Shown here piece by piece: positions 25,842-34,830 of a stretch of 64,000 bases of DNA. The position numbers were made by a program, and so were the translations under genes. Each line of letters begins with the position of its first letter. The first letter of the stretch is position 1. A model generated the notes under the pieces. The model worked only from the letters and a program-made list of their open reading frames with translations. It did not search any database and was not told the origin of the DNA. This stretch comes from Stygiobacter sp. (GTDB lineage Bacteria > Pseudomonadota > Alphaproteobacteria > Rhodospirillales > Magnetospirillaceae): the NCBI GenBank assembly GCA_006218045.1, contig VBWB01000019.1, positions 62,001 to 126,000 of the forward strand, in the 5' to 3' direction.

Positions 25842-26863
25842 GCCAGCAAGGTTTCCAGTTTTTCCGCCGCCCGGTCCCAGGTGCGGCCCTGGTACAGGGC
25901 GCGGGCCTCGGCCCCCAAATTGGCGCGGGTGTCGGCATTGTTGAGCAGCAAGGCCGCCAGATTGGCGAAGGCGTCATCGTCGGGGGCGACATAGGCCGAC
26001 GATCCGTCGACCACCCGGCCCGGTGCCGCCCCCAGGGGCCGCAGCACGGCGGGGGTGCCGCAGGCCTGGCTTTCCATCAGGGTGAAGGCGGTGCTGTCGT
26101 CGGGATGACCGGGATAGAGATGGACCATGGACTGGCGATAGGCAGCGGCCATCAGGGCGTCGCCCTGGGGACGGGAAACCTCGATTCCGTCGCCCTTGGC
26201 CGCCAAAATCTTGATGGACAGATCCTGCAAGCCGTCATCGACACCGCCGCCCTCGGCCATCTTGGCCAAGCTGGTGGAATGGATGTGCAGTTCCGCCGTG
26301 GGCGCCAGCGGGCGGATTTTTTCCACCCACAGATCCACCAGCCACGACAGGCCATGGGCCGGGTGAGTGGTGACGATGGCGCGCGGCGGTTGTTCCGGCA
26401 GTGTGTCGGTGTCGGCGAGGAAATCGGATTTCAGCGCCGGCGGCAGCAGCGCCACCTTCAACCCGCGCGCCTGCCAATCCAGGGCTTGGGTTTCCGAACA
26501 CAACAGCACCCCTGGCTTCAGATCGTCGAAAATGGCGCGGGTGGATTTGCGTTCCAGCAGGCGTCCGGGGCCAGTGTGCCACAGCACCCGGCGCTTGGCC
26601 TGACGGATGAACGACAACAGTTCCGGCTTTCTGAGCGCGATCAGGAGATCGGTCATCAGCGGCTTTTTCGCCTCGAAGGTTTCCCACTGGGCCCCTTCGA
26701 TGAACATGGACCAGCGGCAGCGGTTGAACACCGCCACCGAGTGCCCGCGCCGGGCCAAGGCCCCGGCCAGGGCGGCGAATCCCTTTTCCGCCCCGCCCAA
26801 CGGGCGCGACGAGGCGGTATAGCCGTCAAAGGGAATGGAATCGTCAACCAAGGTGATATGCAT
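25838..26863 (-). CDS. Glycosyltransferase
   Basis: A 341-residue protein, first of the minus-strand glycan operon. MHITLVDDSIPFDGYTASSRPLGGAEKGFAALAGALARRGHSVAVFN is a GT-B N-terminal domain; HLYPGHPDDSTAFTLMESQACGTPAVLRP near residue 255 is the donor-domain ExxACG-type signature. The start is set at the first plausible ATG (26863) after GGGGGGAC; longer frames extend into noncoding DNA. Sequence is more divergent than its downstream partner. Acceptor and sugar cannot be deduced. Confidence 0.8.
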   Translation of the reverse strand: MHITLVDDSIPFDGYTASSRPLGGAEKGFAALAGALARRGHSVAVFNRCRWSMFIEGAQWETFEAKKPLMTDLLIALRKPELLSFIRQAKRRVLWHTGPGRLLERKSTRAIFDDLKPGVLLCSETQALDWQARGLKVALLPPALKSDFLADTDTLPEQPPRAIVTTHPAHGLSWLVDLWVEKIRPLAPTAELHIHSTSLAKMAEGGGVDDGLQDLSIKILAAKGDGIEVSRPQGDALMAAAYRQSMVHLYPGHPDDSTAFTLMESQACGTPAVLRPLGAAPGRVVDGSSAYVAPDDDAFANLAALLLNNADTRANLGAEARALYQGRTWDRAAEKLETLLA

Positions 26864-26965
26864 CGTCCCCCCTATATACGGCCAGGAACGGGGGTTGCCA
26901 AGCGGCCCTGATTGTCCCACCTTTTGATGATCCGCCGTCCACACCCCAGCCAAGGCAGGACATTC

Positions 26966-27790
26966 ATGCCCGCTTATCAGTTCACTCGCCTTCCCCGTAC
27001 CGTGTTGGACGTGGCCGGTGACGACCGCACGACCTTTCTGCAAGGCCTGATTTCCAACGATGTGGCCAAGATCGTTCCCGGCCAGGCACTGTGGGCGGCG
27101 TTTTTGACCCCGCAAGGCAAGTTCCAGTGGGATCTGTTCCTGACCGAACAGGGCGGAGCCGTGCTGATCGACGTCGATGCCGCCACCGCCGAAGCTTTCC
27201 GCAAAAAGCTGTCCATGTACAAGCTGCGCTCCAGGGTGACCATCACCGTTACCGACTTGGCGGTGTACGCCGTGTTCGGCGGTGACGGTGCCCTGCCCGA
27301 GGGGGTCGCCGCCGACACCCGTCTGCCGGCCATGGGCGGGCGGCTTTACGCCAGCCAGCCCCCGACCGATCTGACCGAAGCGCCGCTATCGGCCTGGGAT
27401 GCTTGGCGCTTTGCCCTAGGCGTGCCCGATGGTGCCCGTGATCTGGTGGTGGAAAAGTCGTTGCTGCTGGAAAATGGCTTCGACGAGTTGGGCGGCGTCG
27501 ATTTCAACAAGGGCTGCTACATGGGCCAGGAGCTGACGGCGCGAACCAAGTATCGCGGTCTGGTGAGAAAGCGCCTGCTGCCGGTTCACTTCGACGGCGC
27601 CGCTCCCGAAGCGGGCACCCCGGTTTTGGCCGGTGAGATCGAGGCGGGGGAAATGCGCTCGGGCGGCGATGGCGGCGGTCTGGCCATGATTCGGCTGGAA
27701 CATTTGCGCGCCGGCACGCCGCTGGTTTGCGGTGGCAAGGCGATCACCGTCACCGTGCCCGCTTGGGCGGTGCTGCCCGAAGGCGAATAA
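26966..27790 (+). CDS. ygfZ: YgfZ/GcvT-like folate-binding protein (Fe-S cluster repair)
   Basis: A 274-residue YgfZ protein: tetrahydrofolate-binding, helping assembly or repair of certain iron-sulphur enzymes. The hallmark GGVDFNKGCYMGQELTART, containing the conserved KGCYxGQE, is at about residues 182-200. The N-terminus (FLQGLISNDVAKI...LWAAFLTPQGKFQWDLFL) matches. The start at 26966 is favoured over one 54 bases upstream because the latter adds non-conserved residues. Divergent from the glycosyltransferase operon and followed by a hairpin terminator. Confidence 0.9.
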   Translation: MPAYQFTRLPRTVLDVAGDDRTTFLQGLISNDVAKIVPGQALWAAFLTPQGKFQWDLFLTEQGGAVLIDVDAATAEAFRKKLSMYKLRSRVTITVTDLAVYAVFGGDGALPEGVAADTRLPAMGGRLYASQPPTDLTEAPLSAWDAWRFALGVPDGARDLVVEKSLLLENGFDELGGVDFNKGCYMGQELTARTKYRGLVRKRLLPVHFDGAAPEAGTPVLAGEIEAGEMRSGGDGGGLAMIRLEHLRAGTPLVCGGKAITVTVPAWAVLPEGE

Positions 27791-27794
27791 TCGT

Positions 27795-27838
27795 CCGTGA
27801 AAAAGTCCGCAGGCTTCGCCTCGGTGTACTTTTCACGG
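27795..27838. terminator. Hairpin between ygfZ and the convergent GGDEF gene
   Basis: CCGTGAAAAAGT and ACTTTTCACGG form an 11-bp stem with one bulged A around a GC-rich loop. It fills the 56-base space between two convergent stop codons and should serve both directions. Confidence 0.6.
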
Positions 27839-27846
27839 GTAACCGA

Positions 27847-29166
27847 TCAATCCAGCAGCTTGTCGTCCTCACCGGCGGCGATGACGCCGCCGTCGGTGTT
27901 GGAATAGAAGCAATAGCCATTGCGGCCCGAATGCTTGACCCGGTACATGGCCAGATCGGCGGCCTTGCACACTTCCTCGATGGTGTTGCCATCGTGGGGG
28001 AACAAGGCGACGCCGATGGAGGCGCCCACCTGGCATTGATGGTCGTGATAGGGAATGGGGTGCTCGAGCGCGTCCAATATCTTGCGCGCCACCAAAGCCG
28101 CCTCGCCCTGGCGGGTGATTTCCTCGACGACGACGACGAATTCGTCGCCGCCCACCCGCGAGACCGTGTCGGATGAGCGCACGCACGAGATCAGCCGGGT
28201 GGCCACCTCTTGCAGCACGGAATCGCCGGCCTCGTGGCCCAGGCTGTCGTTGATGGGCTTGAACCTGTCCAGATCCACGTACAGCACCGCCATGTGGCCG
28301 CCATGGCGTTTGATGCGGGCGAGCGCGTGGTTCATGCGGTCGTTGAGCAGATTGCGGTTGGGCAAGCCGGTCAGGGTGTCGTGGTGGGCCAGCCGGCGGA
28401 TACGCTCCTCGGCCTCCTTGCGGTCGGAAATGTCGCGCAGGATGGCGGTGAACAGGCGGTGGCGGCCATGGCGCAACTCGCTGACCGAGATTTCCATGGG
28501 GAACATGCTGCCGTTGAGGCGCAAGCCCAAGCCTTCCACCTGACGGCCCATCAGGGTGGGGAACAGCCCCGACATATAGGCGTCGAAAAAGCGGACGTGA
28601 CGTTCACGTGCGTCGGCCGGCAGCAGGTCGGTCATATCGCGGCCCACCAATTGGCCGCGGCTGAAGCCGAACATGCGTTCCGCCGCCGGATTGGCCGATT
28701 CGATGCGGCCCGAATCGTTGATGGTGACGATGCCCTCGGCCACCGAGGCGAGAACGCCTTGCAGCCGTTCCTCGCGCTCGCGCAGGGCTTCCGCCGATTT
28801 GACGAATTTCGAGATGTCGCGCGCTTCCACCAGGAAAATGTCGGTGGCCGATGGCGCCTGACGCACGCGTAATTCCGCCTCGAACACTTGGCCATCGGCG
28901 CGGGACAGTTTCAGCGGCAGAAAATCTTCCTCGGCCAGCAATTCCCAGCCGGCTTCCATCAGAAAACGGTAATCTTCGACGACGAAGGATTCAAACAGCT
29001 CGTCCTGGGCGTCGACCGCCGAGGACAGGCCCAGCATGCGCACGCCGGCATTGTTGAGGAAAAGCACCCGACCGTCGCGCAACAGGCAGACAAGGGAAGA
29101 CACGAGCTCCAGCAGCTCGCGATCAAGGACGACCGACGCGGACTTTCCCGTCATGGCTGCCGTCAA
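27847..29166 (-). CDS. Diguanylate cyclase with two PAS domains
   Basis: A 439-residue soluble signalling protein. A first PAS-like region spans about residues 15-130 (VCLLRDGRVLFLNNAGVRMLGLS), a second about 135-255 (GVLASVAEGIVTINDSGRIESANPAAERMFGFS), then a GGDEF domain from about 265. The active-site RVGGDEFVVVVEE near residue 345 is intact, and RSSD five residues before the loop is a proper inhibitory I-site for c-di-GMP feedback. No EAL domain. No transmembrane segment, so it senses an internal cue. The start is a TTG at 29166 after GGGGGA; ATG 12 bases later is an alternative. Confidence 0.92.
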   Translation of the reverse strand: MTAAMTGKSASVVLDRELLELVSSLVCLLRDGRVLFLNNAGVRMLGLSSAVDAQDELFESFVVEDYRFLMEAGWELLAEEDFLPLKLSRADGQVFEAELRVRQAPSATDIFLVEARDISKFVKSAEALREREERLQGVLASVAEGIVTINDSGRIESANPAAERMFGFSRGQLVGRDMTDLLPADARERHVRFFDAYMSGLFPTLMGRQVEGLGLRLNGSMFPMEISVSELRHGRHRLFTAILRDISDRKEAEERIRRLAHHDTLTGLPNRNLLNDRMNHALARIKRHGGHMAVLYVDLDRFKPINDSLGHEAGDSVLQEVATRLISCVRSSDTVSRVGGDEFVVVVEEITRQGEAALVARKILDALEHPIPYHDHQCQVGASIGVALFPHDGNTIEEVCKAADLAMYRVKHSGRNGYCFYSNTDGGVIAAGEDDKLLD

Positions 29167-29252
29167 CTCGCTTTCCCCCGTATTCGACTAAAGGATGGTC
29201 GACGGATCGTCACGTCATGTCAACACATGTGATCGATATGCACAGGCTTCTT

Positions 29253-30176
29253 TTACATGTAATACTTTAGTTTGTTATTCAAAAGTGCCAGCCGATGGAA
29301 CGGCGATTGTTCCGGCGGCAGGCTCAGGTCACCGGCCCGGGCGATGCCTTCGCGGCCCCAGCGTTCCCGCACCGCCTCGGTCAACCATTGTTCGGCCTGG
29401 GTGTGACGGGTGGCGCCAAGGCGGTTTTCGGCCAACAGGAAGTCGCGATGGTCATCGATGGTGGCGATCAGGTCGTCGACGCCATCGCGGCGCAGGGACG
29501 ACACCATCAGCACCGGCACCTGCCAATCGTCCGTTTCATCGACGTTCCCCAGGGACAGCGCGCCCAGAACATCGGAACGGGCCCGCCGCGCCGCCTGTTC
29601 CATATCGGCCTTGGTCACCACCACCACATGGGGGATCTCGGCGATGCCGGCCTTCATGAATTGCAACGAATCGCCCGATCCCGGCTGCACGCAGAACAGC
29701 ACGGTGTCGGCGACGCCGACCACGTCGGTTTCGCTTTGGCCGACGCCGACGGTCTCGATCAGCACCACGTCGTAAAGGGCGCGCATCAGCACCATGGACG
29801 ACACGGTCAGCGCCGCCAGCCCACCCAAGCGGTCGCGCGCCGCCATGGAACGGACGAAGATGTCCTGGTCCTCGGGATCGGTGGACAGTCGGGTGCGGTC
29901 TCCCAGCAACGCCCCGCCCGAGCGCCGCGACGACGGGTCGACGGCGATGCAGGCGACACGGCGGCCCCGTGCCCGCCAGCCGCCGATCAGGGCGTTCATC
30001 AATGTCGACTTGCCGACACCGGGCGGGCCGGTCATGCCGACCACATGGGCCATGGGCTCGGCATAGGCGGCGTCCAGCAAGGCCACGGTCTCGGCGGCGT
30101 CAGGGGCGCGTTCCAACTGGGCCAGGGCGCGGGCCAGGGCGGCCTTGCCGCCGGAACGAAGAGTGGAAAGATCCAT
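29253..30176 (-). CDS. meaB: MeaB/ArgK-type GTPase, methylmalonyl-CoA mutase chaperone
   Basis: A 307-residue G3E-family GTPase. GMTGPPGVGKSTLMNALIGGWRARGRRVACIAVDPSSRRSGGALLGDRTRL (about residues 47-97) includes the P-loop and the ADPSS-like metal motif; DVVLIETVGVGQSE is the G3 region and VTKADMEQ the NKxD-type base contact. MeaB protects and loads B12 in methylmalonyl-CoA mutase. No mutase gene is adjacent. The start is placed at the MDLSTLRSG methionine; the in-frame extension upstream is proline/arginine-rich and not conserved-looking. Confidence 0.88.
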   Translation of the reverse strand: MDLSTLRSGGKAALARALAQLERAPDAAETVALLDAAYAEPMAHVVGMTGPPGVGKSTLMNALIGGWRARGRRVACIAVDPSSRRSGGALLGDRTRLSTDPEDQDIFVRSMAARDRLGGLAALTVSSMVLMRALYDVVLIETVGVGQSETDVVGVADTVLFCVQPGSGDSLQFMKAGIAEIPHVVVVTKADMEQAARRARSDVLGALSLGNVDETDDWQVPVLMVSSLRRDGVDDLIATIDDHRDFLLAENRLGATRHTQAEQWLTEAVRERWGREGIARAGDLSLPPEQSPFHRLALLNNKLKYYM

Positions 30177-30277
30177 GAAGCCTCGATGATGGGAGAGCGG
30201 GGGCGGGAGAACGGGAAAGAGCGGGCGGGCCATTGTTCCCGCCCAAGCCCAACTGGTCAAGCGGATGGGGTGGTGAT

Positions 30278-30763
30278 ATGCTGCGGTGCATGACCTCCTC
30301 GCGCTTTCTCCCCCTCTTCGTCCTGGCGGCAAGCATCGGCGCCCTGATCGCGGCTTACGTGGCCCAGTATGGTTTCGGCCTGCGTCCGTGTTCGCTGTGC
30401 CTGACCCAGCGGGTGCCCTTCGCCATCGCCGCCCTGCTGGCCGTGGCCGCCCTGTTGCGGCCCCGCTCGTGGCAGCGTTCGCTGTTGACCCTGGCCGGGC
30501 TGGCCTTTCTGGTCAATGCCGGCATCGCCGTCTATCATGTGGGCGTCGAGCAGAAATGGTGGGATGCCGCCTGTGCCGCCAGCCCATCCGGGGCGGTGAG
30601 CCTGAACGACCTGTCGGCGCTGATGAGCAAGCCGGCCGAGGCCCGCTGCGACGAGCCGGCCTGGCAATGGCACGGCATCACCATGGCCGCCATGAACATC
30701 GTGTTTTCCGGCGGCCTCGCCCTGGTGGTGCTGGCCGCTCTTCCCAGGAAGGGACGCCGATGA
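30278..30763 (+). CDS. dsbB: Disulfide bond formation protein B (DsbB family)
   Basis: A 161-residue four-helix inner-membrane protein that passes electrons from DsbA to quinone. The first periplasmic loop carries the redox pair CSLCLTQR (a CxxC), and the second carries the partner cysteines WWDAACAASPSG and ARCDEPAWQ. Helices: about residues 9-30, 45-60, 67-85 and 140-158. Start at ATG 30278 after GGTGGTG; an ATG 12 bases later is possible. The stop overlaps coq7 by four bases, linking disulfide oxidation to ubiquinone synthesis in one transcript. Confidence 0.85.
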   Translation: MLRCMTSSRFLPLFVLAASIGALIAAYVAQYGFGLRPCSLCLTQRVPFAIAALLAVAALLRPRSWQRSLLTLAGLAFLVNAGIAVYHVGVEQKWWDAACAASPSGAVSLNDLSALMSKPAEARCDEPAWQWHGITMAAMNIVFSGGLALVVLAALPRKGRR

Positions 30764-31314
30764 GTGCCGATACCGCCCAACACCGTATTCCCGGTGATTT
30801 GACCCGCGAGCAATTGCTGGCCCGTATCCTGCGCGTCGATCAGGCCGGCGAGTTGGGGGCGGTGCGCATCTATCAGGGCCAGCGGGCGGTCCTGGGGCGC
30901 GGGCGGCACGGGCCGGTTCTGGCCAAGATGGCCCGGCAGGAACAACACCATCTGGACACCTTCAGCCGGCTGATCGGCGAACGCGGTGTGCGCCCGACGA
31001 TTTTTTCACCCCTTTGGCACGTAGCCGGCTTCGCCCTGGGCGCCGGCACGGCGCTGATGGGGGAACGCGCCGCCATGGCCTGTACGGTGGCGGTGGAAGA
31101 AGCCATCGACGAACATTATGCCGCCCAAAACGCCGTCCTTGGCGATGACGAGGCCGAATTGAAGGCCACCATCGAGGAATTCCGGCAAGAAGAGCTGGAA
31201 CACCGCGATATCGGTCTCGCCAACGAGGCGGAAAAGGCCCCGGCCTATCCCTTGCTGTCCACCGCCATCAAAAGCGGCTGCAAGCTGGCCATCTGGCTGT
31301 CGGAGCGGTTTTAA
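30760..31314 (+). CDS. coq7: Demethoxyubiquinone hydroxylase Coq7
   Basis: A 184-residue di-iron hydroxylase for a late step of ubiquinone synthesis (5-demethoxyubiquinone to demethylubiquinone). The iron ligands are visible as RVDQAGELGAVRIYQGQ (Glu), RQEQHHLDTF (Glu, His), VEEAIDEHY (Glu) and FRQEELEHRDIG (Glu, His). Length is normal for bacterial Coq7. Translationally coupled to the DsbB gene. An inverted repeat follows the stop. Confidence 0.95.
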   Translation: MSADTAQHRIPGDLTREQLLARILRVDQAGELGAVRIYQGQRAVLGRGRHGPVLAKMARQEQHHLDTFSRLIGERGVRPTIFSPLWHVAGFALGAGTALMGERAAMACTVAVEEAIDEHYAAQNAVLGDDEAELKATIEEFRQEELEHRDIGLANEAEKAPAYPLLSTAIKSGCKLAIWLSERF

Positions 31315-31355
31315 TACCGGTCGTCCATTGAAATGATCCGTTTCGGCGACCGGTA
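31315..31355. terminator. Inverted repeat after coq7
   Basis: TACCGGTCG at 31315-31323 and CGACCGGTA at 31347-31355 are exact complements with a 23-base loop, starting directly after the coq7 stop codon. Without a T-run it may be a weak or Rho-assisted terminator, or a 3' stabilising stem. Confidence 0.5.
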
Positions 31356-31461
31356 AGCCCGGAGTCGCAGACGTGTGCTCCGCTACCCTTTGCCGCCGTT
31401 CAGCCATTTCCCTGACACAATCGGCTTTTAACCTGCCCCGGCATCAAGACCGGAGGCACGA

Positions 31462-31692
31462 ATGACCATCCCCTATCGTTCGCAATACCGCAATCCGCTG
31501 CGTCGGCATCTGGCCATCGGCCTCACCCGCACGGTGCGGCTGCTGGCGCGTCCATTGGTGCAATTGGGCGTGGCCGTTTCGTTCATGCTGGCCGCCACCT
31601 TGTGGCTGCACCAGCACACGCCGGAACAAGGCGGCGGCAGCGTGGATTTGCGCGCCTCGGGCGGCTATGTGCAAAGCAATAGGGCGAGTTAA
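31462..31692 (+). CDS. Small single-pass membrane protein (76 residues)
   Basis: A 76-residue protein with a good ribosome site (CCGGAGGCACGA). The basic N-terminus (RSQYRNPLRRHLAIGLTRTVR) precedes one hydrophobic helix (PLVQLGVAVSFMLAATLWL, about residues 31-49), then a short Gly/Ser-rich tail predicted outside. No family recognised. It overlaps the convergent M48 peptidase stop by four bases. Confidence 0.65.
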   Translation: MTIPYRSQYRNPLRRHLAIGLTRTVRLLARPLVQLGVAVSFMLAATLWLHQHTPEQGGGSVDLRASGGYVQSNRAS

Positions 31693-32717
31693 GGGCAGAT
31701 GTCCCGGAGTGCCCGCCATTGTACGGCATCCAAAGCCGGAGCGAAGGCGCGGCGCTGGGTTGCCGCCTCCACCGCCTGGCGGCGCGCGTCCAACTCGGGA
31801 TGGGTGGACAGCCATTGCGGTATCTCGCCGCCCTCATCCGCCAGCTTGGCGAAGAACGACGCCAGCCCCAGGGGGGAAATGCCGGCCTGATGCAAGATCT
31901 CCACCGCCAGCGCATCGGCGCTGGTTTCGTCCTGGCGTGAATAATTGCCGGCCAGGGCCATGCCGCCGATGGTGGCGGCCACCGCCGACAGATCGCCGGT
32001 GAACAAGGTCACCAGCGCCGCCAGCCCGACCGAGCGGATACCGGCGATCAGCGGGTGACGCTCGGCCACATGGGCCATTTCATGGGCCAGAATTCCGGCC
32101 ACTTCGTCGGCATTGTCGGCTTGGCGCAGCAAGCCGTTGAACAGCAAGATGGTGCCGCCGGGCAAGGCCACGGCGTTGACCATGGGGTGCTCGACCACCA
32201 CCACCCGGCTGGGCCGTTGCGGCTCGGGCAGGGGGGCGGCCAGCTTCTGTTGCAAGACCGCCAGCGCCGCCATGCCGTCCGCGCGGGTGCAGGCGCGGTG
32301 ATCGCCCTCGATCTCGCGGGCCATGGCCCGGCCCCAGGCGCGCTCGGCCTCGATCGGCACCATATGGGCGGCGGCGGCGGCCAGATGCGGCAAGCCCCAA
32401 AAGGTCAGGCCCAGGACCAGGGCGGCGCCGACGGCCAGTCCCGCCCACAGCCAGGGTTTGGTCTGGCGCCGGGGCAGCAATGCCGCCAGATCCTGGCCAT
32501 CGGCGATCACCAGCCGGGCGGCGGGGAAATCGGCGCAACGCAGCCTGAGCGCCGTGCCGACGCTGTCGCCATCGCGGGCGATGCGGGCCAGCGGCCAGCG
32601 TTCCACCAATTGGCTGTCATGGGCGACGATTTCCAGCCCATGGCCCAGCACGCGAACGTCAACCGCGTGGTCCTGGGCGGTCTTGCCGTCGCGGTAGAGG
32701 CCGGCCAGCACCCGCAT
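31689..32717 (-). CDS. M48 family membrane metalloprotease
   Basis: A 342-residue HtpX/Ste24-like zinc peptidase. The catalytic HExxH is in AGILAHEMAHVAERHPL near residue 219, with the downstream ligand Glu in QDETSADALAVEIL near 280. One transmembrane helix (WLWAGLAVGAALVLGLTFW, about 97-115) follows a 95-residue N-terminal domain, so the protease domain is probably periplasmic. Its start overlaps the stop of the DUF898 gene by one base; DUF898 (YjgN) and such peptidases are recurrent neighbours. Substrate unknown, envelope quality control likely. Confidence 0.85.
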   Translation of the reverse strand: MRVLAGLYRDGKTAQDHAVDVRVLGHGLEIVAHDSQLVERWPLARIARDGDSVGTALRLRCADFPAARLVIADGQDLAALLPRRQTKPWLWAGLAVGAALVLGLTFWGLPHLAAAAAHMVPIEAERAWGRAMAREIEGDHRACTRADGMAALAVLQQKLAAPLPEPQRPSRVVVVEHPMVNAVALPGGTILLFNGLLRQADNADEVAGILAHEMAHVAERHPLIAGIRSVGLAALVTLFTGDLSAVAATIGGMALAGNYSRQDETSADALAVEILHQAGISPLGLASFFAKLADEGGEIPQWLSTHPELDARRQAVEAATQRRAFAPALDAVQWRALRDICP

Positions 32718-33784
32718 CAGAATTCGCCGATGCCGTCCAGCGCCGCCACCAGCCCTTCGCCGGTGCGCGGGATCGGCTGGGTGCCGGCGAACAGCCGCGC
32801 CAGATCGGGCTGGCTTTCCATGCTCAGGCACTGGCAGGCGGTGCGTAAGGTGCGCATGCTGGCCACCGGGCGCAGGATGCCCAGGGACAGCGCGGTGATC
32901 AGCGCGTTGCCGACGAACAGCCGCAGCAGCCGCCATGCGCCCAGATCAAAGCTGAAGCCGATGCCGTCGAAACGGGTGTGGGCGGCGATCTGGCGCCAAT
33001 AGGCGGCGGTATAGCCAGCATAGGGCAGGGCGACGAAAGCCAGGATCGAGGCGAACAGCCAGACGTAGACCAAAGCCAGCTTGGCGAAGAACTCGCCCGG
33101 CTCCATGGCATCGGGGTTGGGATAATCCGTCAACTGGCCGAGCACCGCCATGCTGGCGATCACCGGGATGAAGCTGAACCATAGCGCGGCAAAACGTTTG
33201 TACAGTGGTCCCGAACTGGCGTCGCAAGTGAAAACCGTATCGCCGAAACGGGTGTGGTTCAGCCGATAGCGTTCGATCTTCACCGCCATCCACGGCCCCG
33301 ACCAGCCCAGGGTCAGCCCCATCAGGACGATATGGCCCAGGATCAGCAGGGCATAGGTCAGGGCCGAACCGTCCAGGCCGGCGCGCAGGCCCCGCCACAG
33401 CGTCCGGGTCATCAGATAGCGCCGGGCCCGGTACAGACCGATACCGATGAGGAAGAACAAGGTGAACTGGGCCAGGGCGAACAGCAACCCGCCCCACGGG
33501 TTTTGCTCGACCAGCATGATCTGCGCCACGCTGACCAGGATCATGTAGGGGGTGAAGACCACCAGCATGGCCAGCAGGAAGCCTACGAACAATTCACCGC
33601 CGCGCCCCACATATTCCAACGGCTCGCCCCAGATGGTGGTCTGGCCCCACAAATAGGCGCGCACCCGGGTCTTGCCCCAAAATCGCCACAAGGACAAGGT
33701 TACGATGTTGAGCAAGGCATTGATCACCGACAGGCGGATCACCGCCCCCAATCGGCCATGATGGGCAAAGGCGCTCTCGGACAT
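32717..33784 (-). CDS. DUF898/YjgN family membrane protein
   Basis: A 355-residue integral membrane protein. The N-terminus (FAHHGRLGAVIRLSVINALLNIVTLSLWRFWGKTRVRAYLWGQT) is the DUF898 (YjgN) signature, and FWGKTRVRxYxW-type motifs recur in the second half (AAYWRQIAAHTRFDGIGFSF). Six to eight hydrophobic helices are visible. Function is unknown for the family. It heads the operon with the M48 peptidase. Confidence 0.85.
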   Translation of the reverse strand: MSESAFAHHGRLGAVIRLSVINALLNIVTLSLWRFWGKTRVRAYLWGQTTIWGEPLEYVGRGGELFVGFLLAMLVVFTPYMILVSVAQIMLVEQNPWGGLLFALAQFTLFFLIGIGLYRARRYLMTRTLWRGLRAGLDGSALTYALLILGHIVLMGLTLGWSGPWMAVKIERYRLNHTRFGDTVFTCDASSGPLYKRFAALWFSFIPVIASMAVLGQLTDYPNPDAMEPGEFFAKLALVYVWLFASILAFVALPYAGYTAAYWRQIAAHTRFDGIGFSFDLGAWRLLRLFVGNALITALSLGILRPVASMRTLRTACQCLSMESQPDLARLFAGTQPIPRTGEGLVAALDGIGEF

Positions 33785-33927
33785 GGTCTCAATCCCCCCG
33801 GTTGAATGGGGAAAGTGTCCTTTTAGTCGAAGACAAAGGCAATCCGCATTTTTTCGGCGCGTAACTTTTCCGCCCCCCGGGGCGAATTCATGCTGATGAC
33901 CACCACCACGACAGGACGACCCAAGCC

Positions 33928-34830
33928 ATGCTGATCCGCCCCGCTGCCGATTTACGCGATCATGATGTCACCGATCAGGCGCTGTATCTGGACCGCCGCC
34001 GTTTTCTCGCCCTGGGGGCGGCGGCGGGGACTTTGCTGGCGGCGGGGCGGGGGCTGGCCGCCACCACCGGCGACGACGCCCCCACACCGTTCGAGGCGGT
34101 GACCACCTACAACAATTACTACGAATTCGGCACCGCCAAGGAAGACCCGGCGGTGAGTGCACCGTCTCGGTTGAAGCTGGCGCCGTGGTCGGTGGCGGTG
34201 GACGGTGAATGCGCCAAGCCCGGCACTGTCGCGCTCGACGATCTGATCAAGCCATTGAAGCCCGAGGAACGCCTCTACCGCATGCGCTGCGTCGAGGGCT
34301 GGTCCATGGTCATCCCCTGGCAAGGCGTGCCGTTGGGCCAGGTGTTGAAACGGTTCGAGCCCAATTCCAAGGCCAAATACGTGGAATTCACCACCCTGGC
34401 CGACAAGGCGCAGATGCCCGGCCTGCGGGTGCCGGTGCTGGACTGGCCCTATGTGGAAGGCCTGCGCCTGGACGAGGCCATGCATCCCCTGACCCTGCTG
34501 GCCACCGGTCTTTACGGCAAGGATCTGCTGGCCCAGAACGGCGCCCCCTTGCGGCTGGTGGTGCCGTGGAAATACGGCTTCAAATCCATCAAATCCATCG
34601 TTCGCATCCGCTTCAGCGAAACCCAGCCGATGAATTCATGGCAAAAGGCCAACAGGCGCGAATATGGCTTCTATTCCAACGTCAACCCCGACGTCGACCA
34701 TCCGCGCTGGTCGCAGGCGAGCGAGCGGCGCATCGGCGAGTTCCGCCGGCGCAAGACCCTGATGTTCAACGGCTATGCCGATCAGGTGGCGTCGCTTTAT
34801 GCCGGCATGGATTTGCGGGTCGATTACTGA
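33928..34830 (+). CDS. msrP: Protein-methionine-sulfoxide reductase catalytic subunit MsrP
   Basis: A 300-residue periplasmic molybdoenzyme that repairs oxidised methionines. It has a twin-arginine signal ([19 protein letters not shown], about residues 22-41), so it is exported folded with its cofactor. The molybdenum-binding cysteine is in [15 protein letters not shown] near residue 119, and the C-terminal half ([36 protein letters not shown]) is strongly MsrP-like. The stop codon shares a base with the msrQ start, giving the classic msrPQ operon. Confidence 0.95.
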   Translation: MLIRPAADLRDHDVTDQALYLDRRRFLALGAAAGTLLAAGRGLAATTGDDAPTPFEAVTTYNNYYEFGTAKEDPAVSAPSRLKLAPWSVAVDGECAKPGTVALDDLIKPLKPEERLYRMRCVEGWSMVIPWQGVPLGQVLKRFEPNSKAKYVEFTTLADKAQMPGLRVPVLDWPYVEGLRLDEAMHPLTLLATGLYGKDLLAQNGAPLRLVVPWKYGFKSIKSIVRIRFSETQPMNSWQKANRREYGFYSNVNPDVDHPRWSQASERRIGEFRRRKTLMFNGYADQVASLYAGMDLRVDY

